Shown: positions 34,873 through 43,547 of the stretch, piece after piece | Position numbering within the stretch: the stretch's first letter is position 1 | How the letters are laid out: each line of letters begins with the position of its first letter | NCBI RefSeq assembly: GCF_030161375.1 | Contig: NZ_BSSQ01000013.1 | Location: 62,001-126,000 of the forward strand | Origin: Paenibacillus glycanilyticus | Lineage (GTDB): Bacteria; Bacillota; Bacilli; Paenibacillales; Paenibacillaceae | Length of the DNA: 64,000 nt | Direction of reading: 5' to 3' | Notes under the pieces: model-generated | Database searches by the model: none | What the model saw: the letters and a program-made list of their open reading frames with translations, nothing else | What the model was told of the DNA's origin: nothing | Translations under genes and position numbers: made by a program

Positions 34873-35676
34873 ATGAGCCATTCACAACCCCGGCCGAGTA
34901 TGGGAGTTCTTGGTTTACACGGAGCGGAGGAACAGTTCCGATTGGAACGGTATGCTCCTGCGGAGGTATTGTCGCCTTTTATCAAACATTTCTGGGTCGT
35001 TGAATGGGATTTAGGTCCGGGCGATTCGTATTGGCAGCATGTGGTGCCTAATCCTTGCGCAAATCTTGTAGTCGAGCAAGGGAAAACCTTCTGTTATGGC
35101 CCGGGAAAAGAAAGATTCTCCTATCTGCTCGAGGGGAGCGGAATCGTCTTTGGCGTCAAATTTCAGCCGGGCGGGTTGTATCCCTTTGTGAATAAAGAGC
35201 TGTCGGAATTAACGGGGAAGCCGATTGAGATTGAGAGCGTATTTGGAATAACGGGTGTGGAACTTGAGAAGCTTGTGCTTGCCCAGCCGGATGACCGGCA
35301 TAGAATTCAAGTCGTGGAGCAGGTATTGGCGGCTAATCTTCCGCCCTATGACATGCAGATTACGCTTGTGAATCAAATGATTGATTTTGTAGCGGGGGAC
35401 CGGGAAGTGACGAAGGTGGATCAGGTTGCCGAGGCGTTTGCTATGAACATTCGAAAGCTGCAGCGTCTATTCGCCAAATATGTGGGCGTTAACCCGAAGT
35501 CGGTCATTCGGTTGTTCCGGCTGCAAAATGCCGCGGAAGCGATGGACATCGGACAAGCGCAAGATCTCGCTCGTTTATCGGCTGAATTGGGCTATCATGA
35601 TCAAGCGCATTTCAGCAAAGATTTCAAGACGGTAATAGGCAAGTCCCCAGAACATTATTTGTCAGGTTTGCTGTAG
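34873..35676 (+). CDS. AraC family transcriptional regulator
   Basis: The 267-residue protein has an N-terminal DUF6597-like sensor (LSPFIKHFWVVEWDL, VFGVKFQPGGLYPFV) and a C-terminal AraC DNA-binding domain (about 180-262; VDQVAEAFAMNIRKLQRLF, LSAELGYHDQAHFSKDFK). GGAGGGACAGG precedes the ATG. It lies between the divergent SRPBCC gene and the aldehyde dehydrogenase gene, either of which could be its target. Confidence 0.92.
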   Translation: MSHSQPRPSMGVLGLHGAEEQFRLERYAPAEVLSPFIKHFWVVEWDLGPGDSYWQHVVPNPCANLVVEQGKTFCYGPGKERFSYLLEGSGIVFGVKFQPGGLYPFVNKELSELTGKPIEIESVFGITGVELEKLVLAQPDDRHRIQVVEQVLAANLPPYDMQITLVNQMIDFVAGDREVTKVDQVAEAFAMNIRKLQRLFAKYVGVNPKSVIRLFRLQNAAEAMDIGQAQDLARLSAELGYHDQAHFSKDFKTVIGKSPEHYLSGLL

Positions 35677-35718
35677 CGGAAATGATGGGTATGTACAGGG
35701 AAAGGGAGGAAGATGACT

Positions 35719-37143
35719 ATGAAGAAACAACATCTGTTTATTGGCGGGCGGGAAGTGGAGACTGCTGCTTATACAACGCTATATGCGCCTTATTCCAAGC
35801 ATGCGATTGCAGAAGTCGCGGATGCCGGACTCGAAGAGGCGAATAAGGCGATTGAACAAGCGGTTGCGGCCAAGCCGGTCATGCGCCGGATGCCAGCATA
35901 CAAACGCGCTGCCATTCTGGAGAAGCTCGTTCAGTTGCTTGGAGAGCGCAGGGAAGAAGCGGCCAATCTTATCGCACTTGAAGCGGCCAAACCGCTGAAA
36001 GCGGCTTATGGCGAGGTAGACCGGACGATTCAGACGTATCAATTCGCGGCCGAAGAAGCAAAGCGGATTCACGGCGAGACGATCCCGCTTGATGCGGCAC
36101 CGGGTGGAGAAGGTCGATTTGGCTATACGGTCAGAGAACCAATAGGTGTCGTAGGAGCGATTACGCCGTTTAACTTCCCGCTTAATCTGGTCGCCCATAA
36201 GTTAGGGCCGGCGATCGCGTCGGGCAATACAATCGTGCTGAAGCCAGCGCCGCAAACGCCGCTTACCGCTTATTTTATAGCAGAGCTGCTTCAGCAGGCC
36301 GGATTGCCGGATGGCGCGCTTAACGTTATAACAGGCGACGGCAAGCTGCTTGGCGAAGCGATCGTTCAAGACCCAAGGGTGAACATGGTCACCTTCACCG
36401 GGAGCGCGGCCGTTGGCGCAAGCATTCGCGCAATGAGCGGAATCAAACGGGTAACGCTGGAGCTTGGATCAAACTCGGCGGTTATTGTTGATAAGGACGC
36501 AGACCTCGAAGCGGTTGCGGCACGCGCGGCAAACGGCGCTTTTTCCTATCAAGGGCAGGTATGTATCTCGCTCCAGCGCATCTATGTGTTGGCTGACGTG
36601 TTCGAGGTATTCGTGGAGCGGTTTACGGCAGAAGTGAAGAAATTACAAATCGGCGATCCGCTAAATCCGGCAACCGATGTATCCGCGCTGATCTCGGAGC
36701 GGGATGTTTCGCGGGCGCTGGGATGGATCGAAGAAGCGCGTAATCTCGGGGCTACTGTTGCTTGCGGCGGTACGGCGGAAGGCGGCATTATTTTGCCTAC
36801 CGTACTATTGGACGTACCTTCCCATGCCCAGGTATCCTGCAAGGAAGTGTTTGCGCCTATTGTGATCGTGAACAAAGTGAATACGATGGAAGAAGCGGTA
36901 GAAAGGGTTAACGATTCCGAATTTGGCCTGCAGGCTGGCATTTACACGAATGATTTGAAGACGGCGATGGACGTGTCCGAGCAGCTGCAGGTAGGCGGAG
37001 TAATGATTAACGATATTCCGACTTTCCGCGTTGACCAGATGCCCTATGGCGGCATTAAGCAAAGCGGCCTTGGGCGCGAAGGCATTAAGTATGCAATCGA
37101 GGATATGACCGAACTGAAGCTGATTGTCTTTAACCGCACTTAA
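35719..37143 (+). CDS. NAD(P)-dependent aldehyde dehydrogenase
   Basis: I start at ATG 35719, nine bases after GGGAGG; ATG 35713 is only three bases away from it. The 474-residue enzyme has Asn in TPFNFPLN (about 152), general base Glu in TLELGSNS (about 247) and the catalytic Cys near 281 in YQGQVCISLQR. The ending GGIKQSGLGREG is typical of lactaldehyde/succinate-semialdehyde-type enzymes. It oxidises aldehydes to acids in the cytoplasm. The substrate is not evident. Confidence 0.94.
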   Translation: MKKQHLFIGGREVETAAYTTLYAPYSKHAIAEVADAGLEEANKAIEQAVAAKPVMRRMPAYKRAAILEKLVQLLGERREEAANLIALEAAKPLKAAYGEVDRTIQTYQFAAEEAKRIHGETIPLDAAPGGEGRFGYTVREPIGVVGAITPFNFPLNLVAHKLGPAIASGNTIVLKPAPQTPLTAYFIAELLQQAGLPDGALNVITGDGKLLGEAIVQDPRVNMVTFTGSAAVGASIRAMSGIKRVTLELGSNSAVIVDKDADLEAVAARAANGAFSYQGQVCISLQRIYVLADVFEVFVERFTAEVKKLQIGDPLNPATDVSALISERDVSRALGWIEEARNLGATVACGGTAEGGIILPTVLLDVPSHAQVSCKEVFAPIVIVNKVNTMEEAVERVNDSEFGLQAGIYTNDLKTAMDVSEQLQVGGVMINDIPTFRVDQMPYGGIKQSGLGREGIKYAIEDMTELKLIVFNRT

Positions 37144-37162
37144 GAGCACTTCAAATAGAGGA

Positions 37163-37192
37163 AACCCGGCTTAAGCAGCCGGGTTTTTATTT
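37163..37192 (+). terminator. Terminator of the aldehyde dehydrogenase gene
   Basis: AACCCGGCT pairs with AGCCGGGTT and is followed by TTTATTTT. Confidence 0.9.
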
Positions 37193-37254
37193 TGTGAAAC
37201 ATCCTAACTATTGGAAACGTATAAGAGGTATATTATTTAAGGAGTGAATATCTT

Positions 37255-37458
37255 ATGAGTGAAAAAGGTTGTATTAAATGCGGCAGCCATGACGCGAGTT
37301 CGAAGGAAGTGGCCATGACCGGAACCGGGTTATCCAAGATGTTTGATATTCAGCATAATCAATTCATCGTCGTGTATTGCAACAACTGCGGATATTCCGA
37401 ATTTTATAACAAACAATCCTCGGCAGGCTCGAATATTCTGGATTTGTTCTTTGGGTAA
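37255..37458 (+). CDS. Zinc-ribbon protein, DUF2082/PF09855-like
   Basis: The 67-residue protein has two CxxC pairs, Cys6/Cys9 and Cys42/Cys45, framing MTGTGLSKMFDIQHNQFIVVY and followed by GYSEFY and NILDLFFG. This layout matches the small Zn-ribbon family often labelled nucleic-acid-binding. AAGGAGTG precedes the ATG. It is monocistronic, with its own terminator. Confidence 0.88.
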   Translation: MSEKGCIKCGSHDASSKEVAMTGTGLSKMFDIQHNQFIVVYCNNCGYSEFYNKQSSAGSNILDLFFG

Positions 37459-37474
37459 GAAATAACGATTTATA

Positions 37475-37506
37475 AGGCAGCTATCCTTTGCGGATAGCTG
37501 CTTTTG
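37475..37506 (+). terminator. Terminator of the zinc-ribbon gene
   Basis: GGCAGCTATCC pairs with GGATAGCTGC and is followed by TTTTGATTT. Confidence 0.85.
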
Positions 37507-37593
37507 ATTTGATCCAAAACGAGTAAAATATATTGTATAACGATAAATAATATGGTACATTCGTATCGATAATACGGAAGTGAGGTGTATTTG

Positions 37594-38070
37594 GTGGAAC
37601 GCGGAACAACACTTTTTTTGAAGGTGACGTTGTTTCTGATGGCCATTCCGGTGCTGGCATTGTGCATAATCGGACTGCCCCTGATCATGAAGGATGCAAT
37701 GGACGCTTATCCGGATAATTGGGTATATCCCGTTATCGGTTTGATGTATTTGTCGGCGATTCCGTTTTTTATAGCGTTGTATCAGGCATTTAAGCTGCTT
37801 ACCTATATTGATCGGAACAAAGCATTCTCGGAGTTGTCTGTTGCAGCGCTCAAAAATATTACGTATTGCGCTATTGCCATCTGCGTTTTGTATGCGGGAG
37901 CCGAGCCATTCCTTTATTTCATAGCGGATTATGACGACGCCCCAGGTCTCATCTTGATCGGACTGGTTGTTATTTTTGCATCTATGGTGATTGCCGTCTT
38001 TGCGGCTGTTCTGCAGAAGCTGTTGAACAACGCCATTGCTATAAAATCTGAAAACGATCTAACGATCTGA
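37594..38070 (+). CDS. DUF2975-like four-helix membrane protein
   Basis: GTG 37594 lies six bases after GAGGTG; TTG 37591 and GTG 37585 are less well placed. The product of about 158 residues has four predicted membrane helices (near 8-30, 45-67, 90-110 and 125-150) and the conserved AFS-type loop IDRNKAFSELSVAALKNI. DUF2975 proteins are typically encoded with a small XRE regulator, as here: the next gene starts 11 bases downstream. Confidence 0.85.
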   Translation: MERGTTLFLKVTLFLMAIPVLALCIIGLPLIMKDAMDAYPDNWVYPVIGLMYLSAIPFFIALYQAFKLLTYIDRNKAFSELSVAALKNITYCAIAICVLYAGAEPFLYFIADYDDAPGLILIGLVVIFASMVIAVFAAVLQKLLNNAIAIKSENDLTI

Positions 38071-38080
38071 GGTGAATATC

Positions 38081-38302
38081 ATGGCGATAATAATAAATGT
38101 GGATGTCATGCTGGCCAAGCGGAAAATGAGCGTAACGGAGCTTTCGGAGCGGGTTGGAATCACGATGGCGAATCTCTCCATTCTAAAGAACGGAAAAGCC
38201 AAAGCTATTCGTTTAACTACTTTGGAGGCCATCTGCAAGGCGCTGGATTGTCAGCCCGGTGATATTTTGGAATACAGAGCGGATGAGGATCCGAAAGAAT
38301 AA
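38081..38302 (+). CDS. Small XRE/Cro-type regulator, YozG-like
   Basis: Start at ATG 38081, six bases after GAGGTG, gives 73 residues. It consists of little more than a Cro-type helix-turn-helix (MLAKRKMSVTELSERVGIT, then MANLSILKNGKAKAIRLTT) and the ending ICKALDCQPGDILEY found in the HTH_26 family. It is co-transcribed with the DUF2975-like gene and probably controls that operon. Confidence 0.92.
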   Translation: MAIIINVDVMLAKRKMSVTELSERVGITMANLSILKNGKAKAIRLTTLEAICKALDCQPGDILEYRADEDPKE

Positions 38303-38316
38303 TGGGCTATGATAGG

Positions 38317-38347
38317 AAACTGCCAGTTTGGGACTGGCGGTTTTTTT
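38317..38347 (+). terminator. Terminator of the DUF2975/XRE operon
   Basis: AAACTGCCAGT pairs with ACTGGCGGTTT and is followed by a T tract. Confidence 0.88.
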
Positions 38348-38448
38348 GCGTGGATGAGAAACTTATGGAAAATAGTTGCAAACATGTCCCCTAACAGAAT
38401 AGGTCAAGTGTTATATAGAACAAAGATGAAAGAGAGGAGGGGGCAGAA

Positions 38449-39039
38449 ACGGATACGGAAGCAATAGAAAAGCATATTTACTCGGTACAGCAAGGGCATA
38501 TAGAGGATTACGCGCCAATTGTAGAATTGTACCAACGCCGAATTTTCATATATTGTTGCCGGATGCTGAGGGATGAGCAGGATGCAGAAGATGCAGCCCA
38601 GGATATTTTTGTAAGGGCCTATGAATCCATCCACCGCTATAAACCAACGGTTGGATTCACGGCATGGTTGTACAAAATTGCCTATAGGCATTGTTTAAAT
38701 CTTCTTCGTAGAAGCCGATTGCTACAACAAAAACGCCTACTCTTCCGCCAAGATCAGGACGAAGCAGCAGAGAGCCCGGAACAAATCGTAGATCGGTATT
38801 TATTCGGCCCGCCGCTTGATGCGGTGTGGCAACGGCTTACGCTAACGGAGCATAATTTGTTGATTCTAAGCGTGTTCGAAGAGAAGACTGTGACTGAAAT
38901 TGCTGACATTATCGGTAGAAACCCGGAATCCGTGAAGAAACGGATTACAAGAACCAAGCAGAAAGTGCGGGACATGCTCAAGAAGGAGGAGGAGCAAGGA
39001 TGGCGCGTTCAACAAACATGGCTAAGGACCAAGATATAA
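38449..39039 (+). CDS. ECF-type RNA polymerase sigma factor with no canonical start codon
   Basis: The frame encodes sigma region 2 (IFIYCCRMLRDEQDAEDAAQ, FTAWLYKIAYRHCLNLLRR) and region 4 (LTLTEHNLLILSVFEEKTVTE, IIGRNPESVKKRI). Homology-like sequence extends upstream of TTG 38527 (EAIEKHIYSVQQGHIEDYAP) into the place where region 2 should begin. Between the upstream TAG and 38527, however, there is no ATG, GTG or TTG in frame. A strong GAGAGGAGGGGG ends five bases before ACG 38449, which is the likely start (196 residues). Starting at TTG 38527 would give 170 residues lacking the first helix. The putative anti-sigma gene overlaps its end. Confidence 0.8.
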   Translation, partial: TDTEAIEKHIYSVQQGHIEDYAPIVELYQRRIFIYCCRMLRDEQDAEDAAQDIFVRAYESIHRYKPTVGFTAWLYKIAYRHCLNLLRRSRLLQQKRLLFRQDQDEAAESPEQIVDRYLFGPPLDAVWQRLTLTEHNLLILSVFEEKTVTEIADIIGRNPESVKKRITRTKQKVRDMLKKEEEQGWRVQQTWLRTKI

Positions 39040-40019
39040 TGCGATACGCAAAAGCCGATGCAGATTACAGGGATATAGATCTAACGCAATCCGTAATGAA
39101 ACGAATCTATCTGCTAAATGTTAGAAACTCCAAGGTCAAGCGTAGAATTTCGTTTCAGCGTTCCACAGTGGCAGTGGCGTTAAGCGCGGTCATGTTGCTT
39201 GGAGCATTAACGGCTTATGCCGCTAATGAGTTTATTCAAATACGGGATTCCAAAGGACGAACGGTTATCGAGACCGTACAACCTGGTCCAGTCTATTCCT
39301 TTCCTGCAGAAGTGTCCAAGCAGTTTGAAGCTTACCGTCAGCGGGTGTTGGCACAACTGCAACCTGGGCAAATGATTGCTTATTATATCCATGATGACAA
39401 GCTAAATGCTTATGATAAGTTAAATCCGATTAAATTCGAATCAAACACTTCCTATATTTCTTATGCTGAATATTTGCACAAGCTGAAGCAGGTATCGGCA
39501 CCGCAGTTGGAGATACCTGATGATTTGCCGAAAGGTTATCTGTTCAAGCTCGGGCAAATCTCTCCAAGACCGCCTATGCGCGGTGACAAGGACCATTCCG
39601 CTTACGATAAGCTGCAGACGGAGTTGCTGTCTAGAGCTGCAGCAGCTAAAGGATCGGGCGATAAGCTTGTAATGATGCCGGTAGAGTGGACAAATACATT
39701 AGGCGTAAATTTGAATTTCAGTAACGGAACTTCTTATATTAACGTTATGGCACAGAATGGTCCGGATCATCCGGAGCATGGAGGTAAAGCTTCTTTTTCC
39801 CAATCTCCCAACGTAAAGTCAGAGTCGATATGGATTGGTGATCAGGAGGCATTGTTTATGAAAGATGACGATCGGGAAGCGGCCAATCCTCATCTCTTGA
39901 GCTGGTACGATGAAAGTTCAAATATTTATTATTCGATTATGGATAGCCAAGGCAGCAAGCTGACTAAAGAGAATATAATCCAAATCGCTAGAAGTATCAT
40001 AGAACAGGAGAATAGATAG
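39000..40019 (+). CDS. Putative anti-sigma factor with DUF4367-like extracellular domain
   Basis: The 339-residue protein has a cytoplasmic N-terminus of about 55 residues, one membrane helix (56-75, VAVALSAVMLLGALTAYAA) and a large extracytoplasmic domain (NPIKFESNTSYISYAEYLHK; IPDDLPKGYLFKLGQI; final IIQIARSIIEQ) like those of DUF4367-type anti-sigma-linked proteins. The gene overlaps the sigma factor gene by 40 bases with AGGAGGAGGAGC before the ATG. No zinc-finger HxxxCxxC motif is visible at the N-terminus. Confidence 0.78.
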   Translation: MARSTNMAKDQDIMRYAKADADYRDIDLTQSVMKRIYLLNVRNSKVKRRISFQRSTVAVALSAVMLLGALTAYAANEFIQIRDSKGRTVIETVQPGPVYSFPAEVSKQFEAYRQRVLAQLQPGQMIAYYIHDDKLNAYDKLNPIKFESNTSYISYAEYLHKLKQVSAPQLEIPDDLPKGYLFKLGQISPRPPMRGDKDHSAYDKLQTELLSRAAAAKGSGDKLVMMPVEWTNTLGVNLNFSNGTSYINVMAQNGPDHPEHGGKASFSQSPNVKSESIWIGDQEALFMKDDDREAANPHLLSWYDESSNIYYSIMDSQGSKLTKENIIQIARSIIEQENR

Positions 40020-40027
40020 ACTACGCC

Positions 40028-40054
40028 GCCGGACTTAAGAAGTTCGGCTTTTAT
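40028..40054 (+). terminator. Terminator of the sigma/anti-sigma operon
   Basis: GCCGGACTT pairs with AAGTTCGGC around AAG, followed by TTTTATT. Confidence 0.8.
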
Positions 40055-40150
40055 TAATTATAATCATTTGTTATCTCCAGTATCTGGGATTTGATGGTAC
40101 ACTAGACAAGGATGACAATCAAATCGGTCTTATATAAGGGGCGATTCCTC

Positions 40151-41644
40151 ATGGGAAAAACAATAAATGACTTATTAATAGAAGCGGACATCCGTTCATT
40201 GCAAGAGGCCATGGAATCCGGCGAATTAACTTCCGAAGCATGCGTTCAATGGTATTTGGAGCGAATCGAACGGTTTAATCCAAAGCTGCGGGCGGTGTTG
40301 GAAGTGAACCCGGATGCCGCCCGGGATGCACGGGCGCTTGATGCGGAGCGGGTGGAACGCGGATCTCGCGGTCCTCTACACGGAATCCCCTTGTTGCTCA
40401 AGGATAATATAGATACGGGAGACAGAATGCATACGAGTGCCGGATCGGTTGCTCTTGCTGAGCATTATGCTCTGCAAGATTCTGCTGTGGCCGCTCAATT
40501 GCGAAACGCGGGGGCCGTATTTCTAGGCAAAGCGAATATGACGGAATGGGCGAATTTCATGTCGGGCACGATGTGGGCAGGGTACAGCTCCAGAGGCGGC
40601 TTGACGCTTAATCCATATGGACCCGGAGAGTTGTTTGTTGGCGGATCGAGTTCAGGATCGGGTTCGGCAGTAACCGCAAACCTGTGTGCCGCAGCTATCG
40701 GAACGGAAACTTCAGGCTCTATCATCAGCCCGTCTTCGCAAAATGGGATCGTTGGCATTAAGCCGACGATTGGACTTGTCAGTCGTAAGGGAATCATTCC
40801 GATCACTCACAGCCAAGATTCCGCGGGACCTATGACGCGTACGGTTAGGGACGCTGCCATCTTGCTTGGCGCTATGACGATGATGGATCCGGCAGACGCG
40901 GCTATGCAAGATAACAAACGGATAGCCTATACGGATTACACGGCTTCTCTGGATGAAAAAGGTCTTCGGGGCGCTAGAATTGGCATCCCGAGGCACTATT
41001 ATGAAGGGCTGGACGAAGCCCGTGCCGCCATTATTGAGAGAGCGATTGCCCTATGCAAGGAACAAGGCGCTATTATCGTTGATCCGGTCTCGCTGCCTTG
41101 CGAGAAGGTGGCGTGGGATTGGGGGATTATGCAGTATGAATTCAAAAAAGGGCTAAACGATTATTTAGCCGTGGCCGGTCCCGGCGCTTCCGTCCGGACT
41201 TTAGATGAACTTATCGCTTATAACGAAGCTAACCGCGAGGTTGCGCTGAAATACGGGCAAAGCACTTTGATTTGGTCGAACCAAACAGCCGGTACATTGT
41301 CGGAGCCGGAATATGCGGATAACCTGCATCGCAACCATGAGTGGTCGCGGGATCAGGGCATAGACTACGCGATTAAGGAATATCAGCTGGATGCGCTGCT
41401 GTTCCTCGGCAATGAAGAGGGGCTCGATTTATCTGCCCGCGCGGGATATCCGGCGATTACAGTCCCCGGCGGTTATGCGGAGACAGGAATTATAGCCGAA
41501 GGCGGCTATATAACAAAAGGGCCTCAGGGGATTACATTTGTCGGGACGGCTTATAGCGAACCTGTGCTCTTCCGGCTGGCTTACGCCTATGAACAAGCGA
41601 GCCATTATCGCATAGCTCCGCAGCTATCCGAAGGAGAGCTATAA
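40151..41644 (+). CDS. Amidase-signature family amidase
   Basis: Start at ATG 40151 after AAGGGG gives 497 residues; an in-frame ATG at 40112 would add 13. The amidase signature triad is visible: Lys84 (LLLKDNIDT), cis-Ser around 166-168 in GGSSSGSGSAV and nucleophile Ser190 in GTETSGSII. It hydrolyses amides to acid and ammonia. Despite resemblance to GatA there are no gatB/gatC neighbours, and the ending fits stand-alone amidases. Its stop overlaps the start of the acetyltransferase gene. Confidence 0.92.
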   Translation: MGKTINDLLIEADIRSLQEAMESGELTSEACVQWYLERIERFNPKLRAVLEVNPDAARDARALDAERVERGSRGPLHGIPLLLKDNIDTGDRMHTSAGSVALAEHYALQDSAVAAQLRNAGAVFLGKANMTEWANFMSGTMWAGYSSRGGLTLNPYGPGELFVGGSSSGSGSAVTANLCAAAIGTETSGSIISPSSQNGIVGIKPTIGLVSRKGIIPITHSQDSAGPMTRTVRDAAILLGAMTMMDPADAAMQDNKRIAYTDYTASLDEKGLRGARIGIPRHYYEGLDEARAAIIERAIALCKEQGAIIVDPVSLPCEKVAWDWGIMQYEFKKGLNDYLAVAGPGASVRTLDELIAYNEANREVALKYGQSTLIWSNQTAGTLSEPEYADNLHRNHEWSRDQGIDYAIKEYQLDALLFLGNEEGLDLSARAGYPAITVPGGYAETGIIAEGGYITKGPQGITFVGTAYSEPVLFRLAYAYEQASHYRIAPQLSEGEL

Positions 41645-42189
41645 TGTTCCCTATCCTTGAAACAGCTAGACTTCGGTTAAGAGAGTTAACGATTAACGAT
41701 GCTGAAGAGGTTTATGCCTGCTTTTCCAATGATCTTGTTACCCGTTATTACGGAATGGAGACGATGCGAAGCAAAGAGCAGGCAGACGAACTCCTTGCCT
41801 TTTTTTCGAATAGCTATATTGGACAAAAGGGGATACGCTGGGGGATCGAGCGGGCAGATCAAGAGGGGATTATCGGTACAATCGGGTTTAATGCCTGGTC
41901 GCCTAAACATAAACGCGCGGAAATAGGCTATGAGTTGCATCCCGATCACTGGAGGAAAGGCTATATTGCTGAAGCCTTATCTGAAGTGATTGCCTACGGA
42001 TTTCATGTTATGGATCTGACTCGTATTGGCGCGATTGTATTTCTGCAGAATGATGCTTCCATTCAACTGTTAACGAAGATGGGATTCACGCGGGAAGGCA
42101 TTCTTAGTGGTTATATGGTTCAGAACGGTATCGCTTACGATACTTACGTCTATTCTTTGCTAAAAGAAAAAAACAGCGATCGCGTATAA
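41644..42189 (+). CDS. GNAT acetyltransferase, RimJ/RimL-like
   Basis: The 181-residue protein opens with LETARLRLRELTINDAEEVY. It has the acetyl-CoA-binding segment IGYELHPDHWRKGYIAEALSEV (about 98-119) and ends with NDASIQLLTKMGFTREGIL, all typical of RimJ/RimL-type GNATs that acetylate protein N-termini or small amines. Translation is coupled to the amidase through a one-base overlap (TAATG). Confidence 0.93.
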   Translation: MFPILETARLRLRELTINDAEEVYACFSNDLVTRYYGMETMRSKEQADELLAFFSNSYIGQKGIRWGIERADQEGIIGTIGFNAWSPKHKRAEIGYELHPDHWRKGYIAEALSEVIAYGFHVMDLTRIGAIVFLQNDASIQLLTKMGFTREGILSGYMVQNGIAYDTYVYSLLKEKNSDRV

Positions 42190-42206
42190 ACGAGATCGCT
42201 GTTTTT
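42171..42206. terminator. Bidirectional terminator between GNAT and Dabb genes
   Basis: AAACAGCGATC pairs with GATCGCTGTTT. A T tract follows on the plus strand and an A tract precedes it, so it can serve both convergent genes. Confidence 0.85.
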
Positions 42207-42208
42207 AA

Positions 42209-42502
42209 TTACACCTCGATATTAGCCGCAATACTGTCTTCCCGGCCATATTCGCGGATAAGCGCCGCAACCGCTTGGTGCTCTGGGTTTGGACCATATG
42301 CTTCAAGAGCAGCTTGGTCTTCGAAGCGGACGCGAAGCACGAGCTGGTAGCCCTTGTTATTGTCCGAGAAGTTAATGCCCGCGTTGACTTCAACAACGCC
42401 GTTCAAGTGTTGCTTCAGTGCCTTGAAACGATCCACGATTTCTTGAAGTTGCTCCGTAGTCGTCTGCTCGCCGAATTTCACTAGAATAGTACGATCGATC
42501 AT
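42209..42502 (-). CDS. Dabb-family stress-responsive alpha/beta barrel protein
   Basis: Start at ATG 42502 after GCGAGGAAC gives 97 residues, the usual size of a single Dabb domain (PF07876). Visible features are the opening IDRTILVKFGEQTT, the helix ELQEIVDRF-like segment, VVEVNAGINFSDNNKGYQLV and the closing helix HQAVAALIREYGREDSIA. Family members dimerise, and some act in small-molecule cyclisation or stress. No function can be assigned here. Confidence 0.88.
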   Translation of the reverse strand: MIDRTILVKFGEQTTTEQLQEIVDRFKALKQHLNGVVEVNAGINFSDNNKGYQLVLRVRFEDQAALEAYGPNPEHQAVAALIREYGREDSIAANIEV

Positions 42503-42592
42503 GTAGAGTTCCTCGCTTTCCTTGAAGTTCATAACCATATGCACTATAGCATGAATCAGGAAAGCTTTACTAGCGTTATAGTGTCTTCTGCC

Positions 42593-42628
42593 AAAAAAGG
42601 GGGCCGTCCCTATCGGGACAGTCCCCTT
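42593..42628 (-). terminator. Terminator of the secreted repeat protein gene
   Basis: On the minus strand GGGGACTGTCCC pairs with GGGACGGCCCCC around GATA and is followed by TTTTTT. Confidence 0.85.
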
Positions 42629-42635
42629 AACGTCA

Positions 42636-43445
42636 TTAAGCGTTAGTGTCAGCAGAAGCTGCGCTGTCTGACTCCGTAGTCGCTTGCTTATCCGGTCTCA
42701 TTCCGCCGCCGCGATGGCCGCCCTCGCCTTTGAGAGGGAAGTCGCCGTTTACGATGTTTTGAGCTTGCTCGGATGTTTTTGCTTTCTGGGCTGTTGCCTC
42801 TTCCGCGGTTAACTTGCCGTCCGTAACCGCCTGATCGATTTGCGCATTAATCGCGGTTTTGAGCGCGCTTATTACGGTATCCTCGCTAATGCCTTTTTCT
42901 TCGGCAATGGCCGCAATGGTTTTGCCGGCTTTCAGCTCAGTCTGAAGCTCGTCTTCCGTTACATTCAGCGCTGTAGCAACGGTATCCAGGTGAGCTCCAA
43001 AACCACCGCGTCCTTTGCGTCCTTCACGCCCCTCAGCAATCTGATCCGAATTGATCAGGTTGTCCAGATTGGCCGTAAATTGCTTTTCCTCCGTAGCCTG
43101 ACGTTCTTCAAATGCAGTTGTCAGCGCGGCTTTCAGATCCTCGCTTGATACCCCTTGCTCAGCAGCTACTTCGGCAAGCGTGCTGCCGGCCGCAAGCTTC
43201 TCATTAAGAGCTTCGCGGTCGAGGTTAAGCAACGTCAGAACGGAATCGGAGATGACGGATCCGCCGAACCCGCCGCCTCCGCGGCCGTGTTTGCCATCCT
43301 TCGGTTGTGCGCTGCTGCCGGATTGAACCTGCTTGGTCGTTGAGCTATCTGTTTTTGAAGTTGTATCGGTTGCCGCAAAGGCGCTCAACGGTACCATTAC
43401 CGCTAGCGTCGCTGTAATCCCAATCGTTTTTAAGTACTTGTTCAT
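42636..43445 (-). CDS. Secreted helical protein with two degenerate repeats
   Basis: The 269-residue product has a signal peptide (cut near SAFAA, residue 24), a Thr/Ser/Lys-rich linker and a Gly/His/Arg patch (KHGRGGGGFGG). Two helical repeats follow, each with the pattern LN...ELN..L..G.T.A.IA...G.S.D.. (about 75-110 and 155-190: REALNEKLAAGSTLAEVAAE and EDELQTELKAGKTIAAIAEE). A similar repeat occurs in several Firmicute secreted proteins of unknown function. A second Gly/His patch lies near the C-terminus. Confidence 0.8.
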   Translation of the reverse strand: MNKYLKTIGITATLAVMVPLSAFAATDTTSKTDSSTTKQVQSGSSAQPKDGKHGRGGGGFGGSVISDSVLTLLNLDREALNEKLAAGSTLAEVAAEQGVSSEDLKAALTTAFEERQATEEKQFTANLDNLINSDQIAEGREGRKGRGGFGAHLDTVATALNVTEDELQTELKAGKTIAAIAEEKGISEDTVISALKTAINAQIDQAVTDGKLTAEEATAQKAKTSEQAQNIVNGDFPLKGEGGHRGGGMRPDKQATTESDSAASADTNA

Positions 43446-43547
43446 AGCAATTCCTCCTAAATGGGTTTAATTGTATGTGCGTCTTGGTGACAAAACCCAT
43501 TATGGCCAAGGTACCTTAAATGGAACTGAAATGAATTTAAAAAAAAA

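Noticed and set aside
37585..37593. GTG 37585 as start of the DUF2975-like gene
   Set aside because: It overlaps the GAGGTG ribosome site; GTG 37594 has proper spacing.
40151..41644. GatA subunit of the tRNA amidotransferase
   Set aside because: The amidase signature is shared, but gatC and gatB are absent and the rest of the sequence fits stand-alone amidases.
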